64,000 bases of DNA from Hyphomicrobiales bacterium (GTDB lineage Bacteria; Pseudomonadota; Alphaproteobacteria; Rhizobiales; Rhizobiaceae). The stretch lies in contig UBXV01000042.1 of NCBI GenBank assembly GCA_900469625.1, forward strand, positions 62,001 to 126,000, given 5' to 3'. The translations under genes and the position numbers were made by a program. The stretch's first letter is position 1, and every line of letters begins with the position of its first letter. The notes beneath the pieces were generated by a model. That model did not search any database, had not been told where the DNA came from, and saw nothing but the letters and a program-made list of their open reading frames with translations. This document shows positions 39,087 through 48,651 of this stretch, piece after piece.

Positions 39087-39932
39087 ATGGCAGGCACCAA
39101 CAGCGAACGAGAACTCCTGACCGAAGGACCGGCGATCATACTTGCCTATCCGCAGCTCGGCGAGAACATCGGCATGGTCGCCCGCGCCATGGCCAATTTC
39201 GGCCTGTCGGAACTGCGCCTCGTCAACCCGCGCGACGGTTGGCCGAACGAAAAAGCGCAATCGGCCGCCAGCCGCGCCGACCACGTCATCGAGGGCGCCA
39301 AGCTCTATGACACGCTTGAAGAGGCGATCGCCGACCTCAATTTCGTCTACGCGACGACGGCACGCGACCGCTACGGCTACAAGCCGGTGCGCTCGCCGAT
39401 CATTGCCGCGCGCACGCTCAGGCAGCGCTTTGTCGCCGGCGAGGCGACCGGCATCATCTTCGGCCGTGAGCGCACCGGGCTTACCAACGAGGAGGTGGCG
39501 CTTGCCGACGAAATCGTCACCTTTCCCGTGAACCCCGCCTTTGCCTCGCTGAACCTTGCCCAGGCCGTGCTGCTCATGTCCTATGAGTGGCTGAAGACCG
39601 GCATGGAAAGCGAAGACCAGACGTCATTCCAGGCACTGGAGCAGCGCCCGGCGAAGAAGGATGATCTGCAGGGCCTGTTCGATCATCTTGAAGATGCGCT
39701 GGAAGCGCGCAACTATTTCCGCTCTGCCGACAAAAAGCCGAAATTGGTCGAAAATCTGCGGACCGTTCTGACCAGACCATCTTTCACCGAAACGGAAATC
39801 CGGGTGCTACGCGGCGTGATCTCGTCGCTCGACCGGTTCTCGCGCGAACATCCCCGGGGCTCCGGCGCGCCTGCCGACAGCAGCAGGGCCGAGACCAACA
39901 AGAAAGTATCAGACAGCGGTGACAGCGACTGA
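39087..39932 (+). CDS. trmJ: tRNA (cytidine/uridine-2'-O-)-methyltransferase TrmJ
   Basis: This 281-residue SPOUT-class enzyme methylates the ribose at tRNA position 32. Motifs are the N-terminal [18 protein letters not shown], the SAM-site [15 protein letters not shown] and the knot-forming [17 protein letters not shown] helical C-terminal extension follows. The start at ATG 39087 is preferred over an upstream GTG at 39045. The 3' end overlaps the GTG start of murI by 14 bp. Confidence 0.92.
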   Translation: MAGTNSERELLTEGPAIILAYPQLGENIGMVARAMANFGLSELRLVNPRDGWPNEKAQSAASRADHVIEGAKLYDTLEEAIADLNFVYATTARDRYGYKPVRSPIIAARTLRQRFVAGEATGIIFGRERTGLTNEEVALADEIVTFPVNPAFASLNLAQAVLLMSYEWLKTGMESEDQTSFQALEQRPAKKDDLQGLFDHLEDALEARNYFRSADKKPKLVENLRTVLTRPSFTETEIRVLRGVISSLDRFSREHPRGSGAPADSSRAETNKKVSDSGDSD

Positions 39933-40716
39933 CCTGAAACCCATTCTCGTCTTCGACAGCGGCATCGGCGGGCTCACGGTGCTGCGCGAGGCGCGGGTGC
40001 TGATGCCCGAGCGGCATTTCATCTACATTGCAGACGACGCCGGCTTTCCCTATGGCGGCTGGGAGGAAGAAACGCTGCGGGCGCATGTAATTGCGCTTTT
40101 CGGGCGCCTTTTGGCCGAACACACCCCTGAAATCTGTGTCATTGCCTGCAACACAGCCTTCACCCTCGTCGGCGCAGATCTGCGCGCTGCCTTTCCGCAG
40201 ATGACTTTCGTGGGAACCGTGCCGGCGATCAAGCCGGCGGCCGAGCGCACGCGCTCCGGGCTCGTCTCAGTCCTTGCAACACCCGGCACGGTCAAGCGCG
40301 CCTACACGCGCGACCTCATCCAGTCTTTCGCCACGCAATGCCACGTCCGCCTGGTCGGATCGGAAAACCTCGCGCGGATGGCCGAGGCCTATATTCGCGG
40401 GGAGAAACTCGACGACGCCGAAGTGCTTGCCGAAATCGCGCCGTGTTTCGTCGAGATGGACGGCCGCAGGACCGACATTGTCGTCCTTGCGTGCACGCAT
40501 TACCCGTTCATGGCCAACCTATTTCGCAAACTGGCGCCATGGCCCGTCGACTGGCTGGATCCGGCCGAGGCGATCGCGCGGCGGGCGCGCTCGCTGGTGC
40601 CGCTGCCAAACGGTTTTGCGCCATTGAACGGCGAAGACCCGGCGATCTTCACATCGGGACAACCGGATTTTTCGACGAGACGCCTGATGCAAGGCTTCGG
40701 TTTGAAGGTGCGATAA
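39919..40716 (+). CDS. murI: Glutamate racemase
   Basis: The 265-residue enzyme makes D-glutamate for peptidoglycan. It has the two catalytic cysteines in the expected settings, ACNTAF (about residue 76) and ACTHYPF (about 192), and the N-terminal [10 protein letters not shown]. Translation begins at GTG 39919 inside the end of trmJ, so it is probably translationally coupled to it. Length is normal. Confidence 0.95.
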   Translation: MTATDLKPILVFDSGIGGLTVLREARVLMPERHFIYIADDAGFPYGGWEEETLRAHVIALFGRLLAEHTPEICVIACNTAFTLVGADLRAAFPQMTFVGTVPAIKPAAERTRSGLVSVLATPGTVKRAYTRDLIQSFATQCHVRLVGSENLARMAEAYIRGEKLDDAEVLAEIAPCFVEMDGRRTDIVVLACTHYPFMANLFRKLAPWPVDWLDPAEAIARRARSLVPLPNGFAPLNGEDPAIFTSGQPDFSTRRLMQGFGLKVR

Positions 40717-40941
40717 ACAGCGCTTTCTTATCTGTGGGTTTTGCGCTTTGTACCGGGAAAATTCCGGGGAAGGGTGCTAGACCTCAGGGCTTGCGGGCAC
40801 TCGCCCGAAATCAGCGAGAGCATGTCCAGGGAACGTTGCGAAGCGGATTTCCGTCGGGGAATGCGCCGAAGCAGAGATAGACGCAGCGCTTGTGCGCGTC
40901 CGTCTGAAACAGAAACAAATTGAAGGCAGGATGAGGTCCAG

Positions 40942-42456
40942 ATGAAAGTCGGCATCGACATGGGAGCGACGTCCGAAGGGACTTCGGCCTCTCTCGATAT
41001 CGAAGAGCTTCTGGCCACCCGTCTGCTGGTGCAGGGCAATTCCGGTTCGGGCAAATCGCACCTTCTCAGAAGATTGCTCGAGCAATCCGCCCCCTGGGTA
41101 CAGCAATGCATCATCGATCCCGAGGGTGATTTCGTCACGCTCGCCGACAAGTTCGGCCATGTGGTCGTCGAGGGCGAACGCACCGACGCCGAGCTCATCG
41201 GCATCGCCACGCGCATCCGTCAGCATCGCGTTTCCTGCGTCCTGTCGCTCGAAGGTCTCGATATCGACCAACAGATGCGCAGCGCCGGTGTGTTCCTCAA
41301 CGCCATGTTCGATGCGGACCGCGAGTACTGGTATCCTGTTCTGGTGGTGGTCGACGAGGCGCAGATGTTTGCACCGGCGGTTGCCGGCGACGTGACCGAA
41401 GAGGTCCGCAAGATCTCGCTCGGCGCCATGACCAACCTCATGTGTCGCGGACGAAAGCGTGGACTGGCCGGCGTCATCGCCACGCAGCGTCTGGCAAAGC
41501 TTGCCAAGAACGTTGCGGCAGAAGCCTCCAACTTCCTGATGGGCCGGACTTTCCTCGATATCGACATGCTGCGCGCCGCGGACCTCCTCGGCATGGACAG
41601 GCGCACGGCCGAGATGTTCCGTGACCTGAAGCGCGGCTCGTTCGTCGCCCTCGGACCGGCATTGTCGCGCCGTCCGCTGAAGGTGACGATCGGCACAGTC
41701 GAGACATCGGCGCGCTCGACGAGCCCGAAGCTGATGCCGCTGCCGGAAGCGCCGCAGGATGTCGAAGACCTTATCTTCACGCCCGACGCTGACGAACTGA
41801 CGCGGCCGCTCGTGCGCCGCGCCGCGCCACCACCACGCCCGGCCACCGACATTCTCGCCGAACTGTCGCGTCCGCGACCGGAGCCGATGGCGCCAATCGA
41901 GGCAAAACCGGTACAGCCGGAAATGTCGTCTGAAGAGCGTGGCGCGCTGCTCGACAGCCTGCTCGCCGAGATTCTTGCCAATCCCGAAGCCGCATTCCGG
42001 CCGGACGCAGAGCTGTTCCAGGACTTCCTCGTGCGCTGCCGCATCCGCCGCGTGCCCGGTGCTGCACTGTCATTGAGCGCATTCCGGCGCAAGATGGCAA
42101 TCGCGCGGTCCGGCGTCGATGCGGAGACTGCGGCGACGGACGCATGGGCGTCAGCCATTCGCTTGGCCGATCGCGTTACCGAAGATCTGCAAGGGGTATT
42201 CCTGATGATGGCGCAGGCTGCCGTGCGCGGCCTGGCATGCCCATCGGACGCGATGATTGCCCGGGCCTACGGCACCCATTCCGCCCGTCGCGCCCGCCGC
42301 CTGCTTGGTTATTTCGAGGAGAATGGGCTGATCGTCGTCCATGCCGATTTCACTGGCAAGCGCATCGTCGCCTTTCCGGATCTCGGATGCGAGACCGCGC
42401 CGGGCGACGCAAACGGGCCTGATGCCATGGATCCATCCGCCGCCGCGGCGGAATAG
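40942..42456 (+). CDS. HerA/FtsK-like ATPase with DUF87 core
   Basis: This 504-residue P-loop protein has Walker A GNSGSGKSHLL (about residue 33), Walker B VLVVVDEAQMF (about 136) and an ATQRLAKLAKN sensor region. These place it with the HerA-HP/DUF87 group of DNA-translocating ATPases. After the core, a Pro-rich linker (about 285-335) leads to a C-terminal helical domain of unknown fold. No NurA nuclease partner is near. Function beyond ATP-driven nucleic acid or protein remodelling is not inferable. Confidence 0.85.
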   Translation: MKVGIDMGATSEGTSASLDIEELLATRLLVQGNSGSGKSHLLRRLLEQSAPWVQQCIIDPEGDFVTLADKFGHVVVEGERTDAELIGIATRIRQHRVSCVLSLEGLDIDQQMRSAGVFLNAMFDADREYWYPVLVVVDEAQMFAPAVAGDVTEEVRKISLGAMTNLMCRGRKRGLAGVIATQRLAKLAKNVAAEASNFLMGRTFLDIDMLRAADLLGMDRRTAEMFRDLKRGSFVALGPALSRRPLKVTIGTVETSARSTSPKLMPLPEAPQDVEDLIFTPDADELTRPLVRRAAPPPRPATDILAELSRPRPEPMAPIEAKPVQPEMSSEERGALLDSLLAEILANPEAAFRPDAELFQDFLVRCRIRRVPGAALSLSAFRRKMAIARSGVDAETAATDAWASAIRLADRVTEDLQGVFLMMAQAAVRGLACPSDAMIARAYGTHSARRARRLLGYFEENGLIVVHADFTGKRIVAFPDLGCETAPGDANGPDAMDPSAAAAE

Positions 42457-42487
42457 GCCCGGTTTGCGCCGCCAGTCGCGCTGTCTG

Positions 42488-42823
42488 TCAAACCCAGTCC
42501 TGAATCACATGATCGGACGCATGGATGCAGGTCATCTCCAGCCGGGCATTGCCGCTGTTGACGAAGCGGTGAGGCGTACCGGGGTCGACGACGATGATGT
42601 CGCCAGCCTTGCCGGTGAGCGTCTCTTCGCCGACCGTGAACATCGCCTCACCGGAATGAATGACCCAGGTTTCCGAATAGGGGTGGACGTGAAGCGCTGG
42701 TCCTTGCCCAGGCGCCGCATCCATCAGGAAGAGCGAAACCGGCGCGCCATATTGCCCGCCTTCAAACAGGATCGTCCGGTTTGGGCTCTGCTTCTGCTCT
42801 GCACGCGGGATGACATGAGACAT
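42488..42823 (-). CDS. Small cupin-domain protein
   Basis: This 111-residue single-domain cupin has motif 1 as HVHPYSETWVIHSGEA (metal ligands His, His, Glu) and motif 2 as PGTPHRFVNSG. The start is ATG 42823 (MSHVIPRAE), because the only good ribosome site, GGAGG, lies 5 bp before it; a first ATG at 42835 overlaps that site. It is divergent from a MarR regulator with two operators between them. It is therefore the likely regulated target, perhaps a small-molecule sensor or oxygenase. Confidence 0.9.
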   Translation of the reverse strand: MSHVIPRAEQKQSPNRTILFEGGQYGAPVSLFLMDAAPGQGPALHVHPYSETWVIHSGEAMFTVGEETLTGKAGDIIVVDPGTPHRFVNSGNARLEMTCIHASDHVIQDWV

Positions 42824-42861
42824 GCTGGCCTCCATAGGGTTGCTGGCCGGTTTGAATAAGT

Positions 42862-42879
42862 TATCTTGATGAGAAGATA
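42862..42879. promoter_or_regulatory. Palindromic operator 1 (TATCTT-N6-AAGATA)
   Basis: A perfect 6-bp inverted repeat with a 6-bp spacer lies between the divergent cupin and marR genes. It is almost exactly repeated, in opposite orientation, at 42891-42908. Typical MarR sites have this size and AT-richness. Confidence 0.7.
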
Positions 42880-42890
42880 TTATCTGAAAC

Positions 42891-42908
42891 TATCTTCTCG
42901 TCAAGATA
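42891..42908. promoter_or_regulatory. Palindromic operator 2 (TATCTT-N6-AAGATA)
   Basis: This is the second copy of the palindrome, centred 29 bp (about three helical turns) from the first. The two 18-bp copies are reverse complements of each other with one mismatch, which suggests cooperative binding of two MarR dimers. Confidence 0.7.
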
Positions 42909-42946
42909 TATTTTCTGAAGCAGCGGATGAAGGAGCGGAGTTGACG

Positions 42947-43474
42947 ATGCGCAATGATGAAGAGGCGAGGGACCACGTGGACCGGCTGCGGGCGCAATGG
43001 GATCTCGAATTGCCGGATCTCGATACTGAGCCGATGGCCATTCTCGGACGTGCGTACCGGCTTTCAAACCTGGTGCGTCCGTCGATCGAGGCGACCTTTG
43101 CCGCCTTCGGCCTCGACCGCGGCGAATTCGACGTGATTTCCACGCTCCGGCGCTCCGCCCCCCCATATCGACTGACGCCGACCGATCTCTATACATTACT
43201 GATGATTTCGTCGGGCGGACTGACGCATCGTCTCGATCGGTTGCAGAAGGCGGGACTGATCGTGCGCGAGCGTTCGGCATCGGATGGCCGCAGCAGCGTG
43301 GTTGGTTTGACGGACAAGGGGATCGCGCTTGCCGAATCGGCGTTTCGCGCCGACATGGCGAGCGAGGCTCGTTATCTCGAAGGCTTGGGCCCAGAGGAGC
43401 GCAAGACACTGGCTGCGCTTCTGAAGAAGCTGCTTGTTTCCGTCGAAAGCCAACAGGCCGGCGAGCCCACCTGA
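42947..43474 (+). CDS. MarR-family transcriptional regulator
   Basis: The 175-residue protein has a winged helix-turn-helix core. FGLDRGEFDVISTLRRSAPPY forms the dimer/HTH lead, LTPTDLYTLLMISSGGLTHRLDRLQKAGLI the recognition region, and RERSASDGRSSVVGLTDKG the wing. ATG 42947 is used, with GGAG six bases upstream; a longer frame from 42866 would run through both operators. It probably represses itself and the divergent cupin gene. The lack of conserved cysteines argues against an OhrR-type peroxide sensor. Confidence 0.92.
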   Translation: MRNDEEARDHVDRLRAQWDLELPDLDTEPMAILGRAYRLSNLVRPSIEATFAAFGLDRGEFDVISTLRRSAPPYRLTPTDLYTLLMISSGGLTHRLDRLQKAGLIVRERSASDGRSSVVGLTDKGIALAESAFRADMASEARYLEGLGPEERKTLAALLKKLLVSVESQQAGEPT

Positions 43475-43701
43475 AATGGCACCTAATGCTGCGATTTTGT
43501 TTGACAATGCCGGCCGGAAGCCCTAAAGCCGCCCCAACGCCGGGCAGAAATGTCCGGTGTTTCATTTGACATGTCCCGTGGTTTCTCCGGCATCGTGATC
43601 GTGAGAATCCTGTCAGAACTCTCAAAATGGGTTCAGAGGAGGGCGTGTTTCCTTGATCCGGTTTGGCAACAGACCGGTGTAACAGACTGAAAGGAAATGC
43701 G

Positions 43702-44319
43702 ATGAGCAAGCGCGAATCGTCCAAGTACAAAATTGACCGCCGTATGGGCGAAAACATCTGGGGTCGTCCGAAGTCCCCGGTTAACCGTCGCGAATACGGC
43801 CCGGGCCAGCACGGCCAGCGCCGCAAGTCCAAGCTTTCGGACTTCGGTGTGCAGCTGCGCGCCAAGCAGAAGCTGAAGGGCTACTACGGCGACATCCGCG
43901 AAAAGCAGTTCCGTGCGATCTTCGCCGAAGCTGACCGCCGCAAGGGTGACACCCCGGAGAACCTGATCGGCCTGCTCGAATCGCGCCTCGACGCGATCGT
44001 CTACCGCGCAAAGTTCGTTCCGACCGTTTTCGCTGCACGTCAGTTCGTCAACCATGGCCACGTCAAGGTTAACGGCGTTCGCGTCAACATCGGTTCTTAC
44101 CGTTGCAAGCCGGGCGACGTCATCGAAGTCAAGGAAAAGTCCAAGCAGCTCGTGACCGTTCTCGAATCGGTTCAGCTCGCTGAGCGTGACGTTCCGGACT
44201 ACATCGAAGTCGACCACAACAAGATGGTTGCGACCTACGTCCGCGTTCCGGTTCTCTCCGACGTGCCTTACGCCGTCGTCATGGAACCGCACCTGGTCGT
44301 CGAATTCTACTCGCGTTAA
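43702..44319 (+). CDS. rpsD: 30S ribosomal protein S4
   Basis: This 205-residue primary rRNA-binding protein of the small subunit begins [20 protein letters not shown]. It contains the S4 RNA-binding domain ([32 protein letters not shown], about residues 94-150). AAAGGAAA precedes ATG 43702. It is a stand-alone gene outside the main ribosomal operon, as is usual in alphaproteobacteria, and ends at a strong terminator. Confidence 0.98.
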   Translation: MSKRESSKYKIDRRMGENIWGRPKSPVNRREYGPGQHGQRRKSKLSDFGVQLRAKQKLKGYYGDIREKQFRAIFAEADRRKGDTPENLIGLLESRLDAIVYRAKFVPTVFAARQFVNHGHVKVNGVRVNIGSYRCKPGDVIEVKEKSKQLVTVLESVQLAERDVPDYIEVDHNKMVATYVRVPVLSDVPYAVVMEPHLVVEFYSR

Positions 44320-44347
44320 TCCGAGGCTCACGCCTTGTGACGTTTCG

Positions 44348-44377
44348 AAAACCGCCCGGAAACGGGCGGTTTTTTTG
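44348..44377 (+). terminator. Rho-independent terminator of rpsD
   Basis: The stem AAAACCGCCCG/CGGGCGGTTTT has loop GAAA and a run of seven T. Confidence 0.93.
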
Positions 44378-44464
44378 TCTCTTCAAATATCGTAGCCTTT
44401 GATCTGCTGCGCGTCGCTGTCGTCACGGACACGGCGATGACCTGCGCGGCGAAAGGGAATTCGC

Positions 44465-45412
44465 ATGCCGGAGCAAAAGACGCCGCAGGACCTGCAGGCG
44501 ATCATCGAGGACATTCACCGCGAACTCGCACCGCGTCTGGGCGAGGGCAAGGTCGCGGATTACATCCCGCAGCTCGCGCGCGTCGATCCCAAACATTTCG
44601 GCATGGCAATCGTCACCACGGACGGGCAGGTGCACCGGGTTGGCGATGCCGAGGTGCCATTCTCCATCCAGAGCGTGTCGAAGGTGTTCACCCTGACGCT
44701 GGCGCTGGGCAAGCATGGCGAAAACATCTGGCACCGGGTCGGTCGCGAACCCTCGGGCTCGGCGTTCAACTCGATCGTCCAGCTCGAGCAGGAAGGCGGA
44801 AAGCCGCGCAATCCCTTCATCAATGCCGGCGCCATCACCGTCAGCGACCTGATCCTCGCCGGCCACACGCCACGCGAACTGATCGGCGAGATCGTGCAGT
44901 TCGTCCGCTACCTTGCTGACGACGACGCCATCGTGATCGACCATGAAGTTGCCCGCTCCGAGACGGCGACCGGTTTCCGCAATTTCGCGCTTGCCAACTT
45001 CATGCGCTCCTTCGGCCGGCTCGATCATCCGGTCGAACATGTGCTCGGCGTCTACTTCCACCATTGCGCGCTTTCGATGACCTGCAGCCAGCTTGCCAAG
45101 GCCGGTCTCTTCCTGGCCGCCGGCGGCACCAATCCGCTGACCGGCCATTCGGTCGTCTCGCGCCAGCGCGCCCGGCGCATCAACGCGCTGATGCTGACCT
45201 GCGGTCACTATGACGGTTCGGGCGATTTCGCCTATCGCGTCGGTCTTCCCGGCAAGAGTGGCGTCGGCGGCGGCATTCTTGCGGTCGCGCCCGGCAAGGC
45301 GTCGGTGGCTGTCTGGTCGCCGGGCCTGAACGAGAACGGCAATTCGCTGCTTGGATCGCTGGCGCTCGAGATGTTGGCCGCGCGCACCGGCTGGTCGGTG
45401 TTCGGGTCCTGA
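44465..45412 (+). CDS. glsA: Glutaminase
   Basis: This 315-residue enzyme of the serine-dependent beta-lactamase-like glutaminase family converts glutamine to glutamate and ammonia. The catalytic Ser-x-x-Lys is in QSVSKVF (about residue 66). The substrate region NPFINAGAI and the distal GKSGVGGGI are present. Full length. It follows rpsD after a terminator and precedes ttcA by about 110 bp. Confidence 0.95.
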   Translation: MPEQKTPQDLQAIIEDIHRELAPRLGEGKVADYIPQLARVDPKHFGMAIVTTDGQVHRVGDAEVPFSIQSVSKVFTLTLALGKHGENIWHRVGREPSGSAFNSIVQLEQEGGKPRNPFINAGAITVSDLILAGHTPRELIGEIVQFVRYLADDDAIVIDHEVARSETATGFRNFALANFMRSFGRLDHPVEHVLGVYFHHCALSMTCSQLAKAGLFLAAGGTNPLTGHSVVSRQRARRINALMLTCGHYDGSGDFAYRVGLPGKSGVGGGILAVAPGKASVAVWSPGLNENGNSLLGSLALEMLAARTGWSVFGS

Positions 45413-45524
45413 TTTCAGCCCAAAAGGCCGTTTTCCCTTGATCTTGCAGTGGGAACGGGGCAAGTGCTGGCCATGACGCGCCGCGCGCATTTTTCTCTGC
45501 GCCCGCCATTCCAGGACCGTTGCC

Positions 45525-46409
45525 ATGGATCATTCGCCAGCCCTTTCGCCTGAAGCCATCGACATTGCCGTTGAAGACGGCGAGATCGAAACGGGCCTTC
45601 ACCCGATCTTCGAACGCATGCCGTCGTCGGTCTCGTTCAACAAGCTGCGCAAGCGGCTGTTGCGGCAGACGCGACAGGCGATGGACGATTTCGGCATGCT
45701 GAAAGGCGCCAAGCGCTGGCTGGTCGGGATCTCCGGCGGCAAGGACAGCTACAGCCTGCTGGCCCTGCTGATGGACCTGCAATGGCGTGGGCTCCTGCCG
45801 GTGGAAATCATCGCCTGCAATCTCGACCAGGGCCAGCCGAACTTTCCGAAGCACATCCTGCCGGAGTATCTGGCATCGATCGGCGTCAAGCACCGGATCG
45901 AGTATCGCGACACCTATTCGATCGTGAAGGAAAAGGTGCCAACAGGCGCGACGTACTGCTCGCTCTGTTCGCGGCTGCGCCGCGGCAACCTTTACCGTAT
46001 CGCCCGTGAGGAGGGCTGCGACGCGCTGGTTCTCGGCCATCACCGCGAAGACATTCTCGAGACCTTCTTCATGAATTTCTTCCACGGCGGCAGGCTCGCG
46101 TCGATGCCGGCAAAGCTGTTGAACGACGAAGGCGACCTGATGCTGCTGCGGCCGCTCGCCTATGCGGCGGAAGACGATCTTGCGAAGTTTGCCGCCGCCA
46201 TGGAATTCCCGATCATTCCTTGCGACCTTTGCGGATCGCAGGACGGGCTCGAGCGCAATGCGATGAAGGCGATGCTCGGTGATCTCGAACGCCGCATGCC
46301 CGGCCGCAAGGACACAATGCTGCGGGCGCTCGGCCACGTGAACCCGTCACATCTGCTCGACCCCAAGCTATTCGACTTCCAGTCCCTCACACCGGAGCCC
46401 AAAGAATGA
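45525..46409 (+). CDS. ttcA: tRNA 2-thiocytidine(32) synthetase TtcA
   Basis: The 294-residue PP-loop enzyme thiolates C32 of tRNA. It has the ATP motif SGGKDS (about residue 69) and the two CxxC pairs CSLC (about 146) and CDLC (about 233), which hold a catalytic [4Fe-4S] cluster. Its stop overlaps the ATG of the following inositol-phosphatase-family gene (ATGA), so the two are co-translated. Confidence 0.95.
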   Translation: MDHSPALSPEAIDIAVEDGEIETGLHPIFERMPSSVSFNKLRKRLLRQTRQAMDDFGMLKGAKRWLVGISGGKDSYSLLALLMDLQWRGLLPVEIIACNLDQGQPNFPKHILPEYLASIGVKHRIEYRDTYSIVKEKVPTGATYCSLCSRLRRGNLYRIAREEGCDALVLGHHREDILETFFMNFFHGGRLASMPAKLLNDEGDLMLLRPLAYAAEDDLAKFAAAMEFPIIPCDLCGSQDGLERNAMKAMLGDLERRMPGRKDTMLRALGHVNPSHLLDPKLFDFQSLTPEPKE

Positions 46410-47230
46410 GCCATTCCGTCGACATCGCCGCCCTTGCCAATCTGCTGCAGGAGGCCGCGGTCAAAGAAATCCTGCCGCGGTTTCGCAATCTCGGCGCGGG
46501 CGAAGTCCGGATGAAGTCGGAAGCGATCGATCTCGTCACCGAAGGTGATGAGGCGGCAGAGCGCCTGATCAAGGCGCGCATGGACGAAATCGCGCCCGGC
46601 GCCGTGTTCATCGGCGAAGAGTCGGTGGCCGCCGATCCGGCCCTGCTCGACAAGCTGGCCGACGCTGATCTCGCCGTGGTCGTGGATCCGATCGACGGCA
46701 CCTTCAATTTCGCAGCCGGCCTGCCACTTTTCGGCGTCATGGCAAGTGTCGTCTCCAAGGGCGAAACGGTCGCGGGTATCATCTACGATCCGCTCGGGAA
46801 TGACTGGGTAATCGCCGAGAAGGGCTCCGGCGCCTGGATGTGCCGGCCCGATGGCTCGCAGGAGCGCATGGCGGTCACGGCAGGCGTTTCGCTCGAGGCC
46901 ATGGTCGGCGGCGCCTCCACCGGCTTCTACAAGCAAGAGGCCCGGCGCGAAGTCATGGCCAATATGGCAAAGGTCCGGATCGCAACGAGCTATCGTTGCG
47001 CCGCACATGAGTATCGCATCCTTGCCGGCGGTCACATCCACTTCCTGATGTACCAGAAGCTGATGCCCTGGGACCACCTGGCCGGCACGCTGATCGCGCA
47101 GGAGGCTGGTGCCTATGCCGCGCGCTTCGACGGTTCGCCCTACCTGCCGGCCCACCTCAATGGCGGCCTGCTGCTGGCGACCGACAAGGACAGCTGGGAA
47201 ACGCTGCGCCGCGAAGTCTTCACCGTTTGA
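46406..47230 (+). CDS. Inositol monophosphatase family protein
   Basis: The 274-residue Mg-dependent phosphatase has the family motifs in order: GEES (about residue 71), DPIDGTFNF (about 95) and the C-terminal PWDHLAG (about 214). Members act on inositol phosphate, histidinol phosphate, PAP or fructose bisphosphate, and the motifs do not separate these. The overlap with ttcA gives no obvious substrate clue. It ends at a bidirectional terminator. Confidence 0.92.
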   Translation: MSHSVDIAALANLLQEAAVKEILPRFRNLGAGEVRMKSEAIDLVTEGDEAAERLIKARMDEIAPGAVFIGEESVAADPALLDKLADADLAVVVDPIDGTFNFAAGLPLFGVMASVVSKGETVAGIIYDPLGNDWVIAEKGSGAWMCRPDGSQERMAVTAGVSLEAMVGGASTGFYKQEARREVMANMAKVRIATSYRCAAHEYRILAGGHIHFLMYQKLMPWDHLAGTLIAQEAGAYAARFDGSPYLPAHLNGGLLLATDKDSWETLRREVFTV

Positions 47231-47245
47231 GGCCATCGGCCTGCC

Positions 47246-47288
47246 AACAAAAAGCCCGCCCGGATCACTCCGGGCGGGCTTTTTTGTT
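47246..47288. terminator. Bidirectional Rho-independent terminator
   Basis: The long stem AAAAGCCCGCCCGGA/TCCGGGCGGGCTTTT has T-runs on both strands. It serves the phosphatase gene (+) and the MFS gene (-). Confidence 0.92.
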
Positions 47289-47301
47289 AGTAGCGTCGCG
47301 A

Positions 47302-48594
47302 TCACATATGGCCGCCGCCATGGTCGAGCGACACGTCCTTGTCGCCCGGATGGGTAAAGAGCTTGCCTTTCTCAGCCCAAAGCGTGGCGATGATTGTCAC
47401 GATGCCGAACAGCGCAAAGCCGCCGAGCAGCGGCTGCAGCGTGCCGTTGAACAGCTGGCCGACGAGACCGCCGATGAGGGCGCCGCCTGTCGTCGAGACG
47501 AAGCCGGTGATCGCCGTCGCGGTGCCGGCCAGGTGCCCCATCGGCTCCAGGCTGATCGCGGTGAAGTTGGTGGCGATGACCGCGAAGAACATCAAAAGCA
47601 CCGAGAACATCAGGTAGCTGACGACAAAAGCCGGTGTGCCCGATAGCGCCATGGCAAATCCGATGACCGAAATCAGCGTGAACAGGATCATCGACACGTG
47701 CGAGATGCGACGCATGCCGAAGCTGCGCACGAAGAAGCCGTTGGCGAAGTTGGCAACGGCGATGCCGCCGGCGGTCCCGGCAAAAGCGATCGGCAGCCAC
47801 TCGCCGAGGCCGTAGACCTCGCCGAAGATCTGCTGGACGGTGACGATATAGGCGCAGATCACCGCGGTGAACATCGTCATGCCGATCATGTAGCCGCAGG
47901 TGATGCGGTTGGTCAGCACCGTCTTGAAGCCTGATGCGACCGACTTCACGGAAAGCGGCAGGCGCTCCTCCTTCGGCAGCGATTCCTTCATGCGGGCGAG
48001 CGCCCAGACGAAGAGGATGGCGCCGATGATGCCGATCAGGATGAAGATCCAGTGCCAGTTGGCATAGAGAATGACCAGCTGGCCGATCGACGGTGCGACG
48101 ATCGGGACGACCATGAAGACGATCATGACGTAGGACATCACCCGCGCCATCTCGCGACCACCGAAGCAGTCGCGCACGATTGCCATTGTCGTGATGCGCA
48201 CGGCGGCAGCGCCGATGCCCTGGACGAAACGCAGGACGAGCAGCATCTCGAAACTCTGGGTCAGGGCAGCGGCAAACATCGACACGGTGAAGAAGGCAAG
48301 GCCGCCGAGCAACACGGCGCGCCGGCCGAACGTATCGGAAAGGCTGCCGAAGAAGATCTGCGACAGGCCAAAGCCGAGGAAGAAGACGCCAATGACGAGC
48401 TGGGTATCGTTGGAATTGGCAACATTCAACGATTGGCCGATGCTCGGCAACGCCGGCAACATGCTGTCAATTGCGATCGCCACGCTCGCTGTCATGACGG
48501 CGATGGTGATGATGAATTCGAGGAGGCCCATGTTCAGGCGCGCGGCGCCGGAAACGCCGTCGGCGTGGTCTGTTTGTGTGGTGATCGTCGTCAT
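47302..48594 (-). CDS. MFS drug-efflux protein, Bcr/CflA family (copy B)
   Basis: This 430-residue, 12-helix major facilitator is of the Bcr/CflA drug:H+ antiporter type. It contains D-S-M-L-P-A-L-P in helix 1 and the loop 2-3 motif GSLSDTFGRRAVLL, and ends in a His-rich tail (DHGGGHM). It is the second gene of a tandem pair; the upstream paralogue ends 57 bp earlier on the same strand. Efflux of small hydrophobic drugs is the family function; the substrate is unknown. Confidence 0.9.
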   Translation of the reverse strand: MTTITTQTDHADGVSGAARLNMGLLEFIITIAVMTASVAIAIDSMLPALPSIGQSLNVANSNDTQLVIGVFFLGFGLSQIFFGSLSDTFGRRAVLLGGLAFFTVSMFAAALTQSFEMLLVLRFVQGIGAAAVRITTMAIVRDCFGGREMARVMSYVMIVFMVVPIVAPSIGQLVILYANWHWIFILIGIIGAILFVWALARMKESLPKEERLPLSVKSVASGFKTVLTNRITCGYMIGMTMFTAVICAYIVTVQQIFGEVYGLGEWLPIAFAGTAGGIAVANFANGFFVRSFGMRRISHVSMILFTLISVIGFAMALSGTPAFVVSYLMFSVLLMFFAVIATNFTAISLEPMGHLAGTATAITGFVSTTGGALIGGLVGQLFNGTLQPLLGGFALFGIVTIIATLWAEKGKLFTHPGDKDVSLDHGGGHM

Positions 48595-48651
48595 TGTGGG
48601 TATCCGTAAAAAGCAGATCTGGGAGGAGAAATCTGGCTTGGCAGGCTGCGA

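Noticed and set aside
42866-42946. An upstream extension of the MarR regulator starting at 42866
   Set aside because: It would translate through both palindromic operators. The good ribosome site lies just before ATG 42947.
43475-43701. A structured autoregulatory leader before rpsD
   Set aside because: The 227-bp leader contains TTGACA-like sequences but no convincing -10, pseudoknot or S4-type mimic that I can support by eye.
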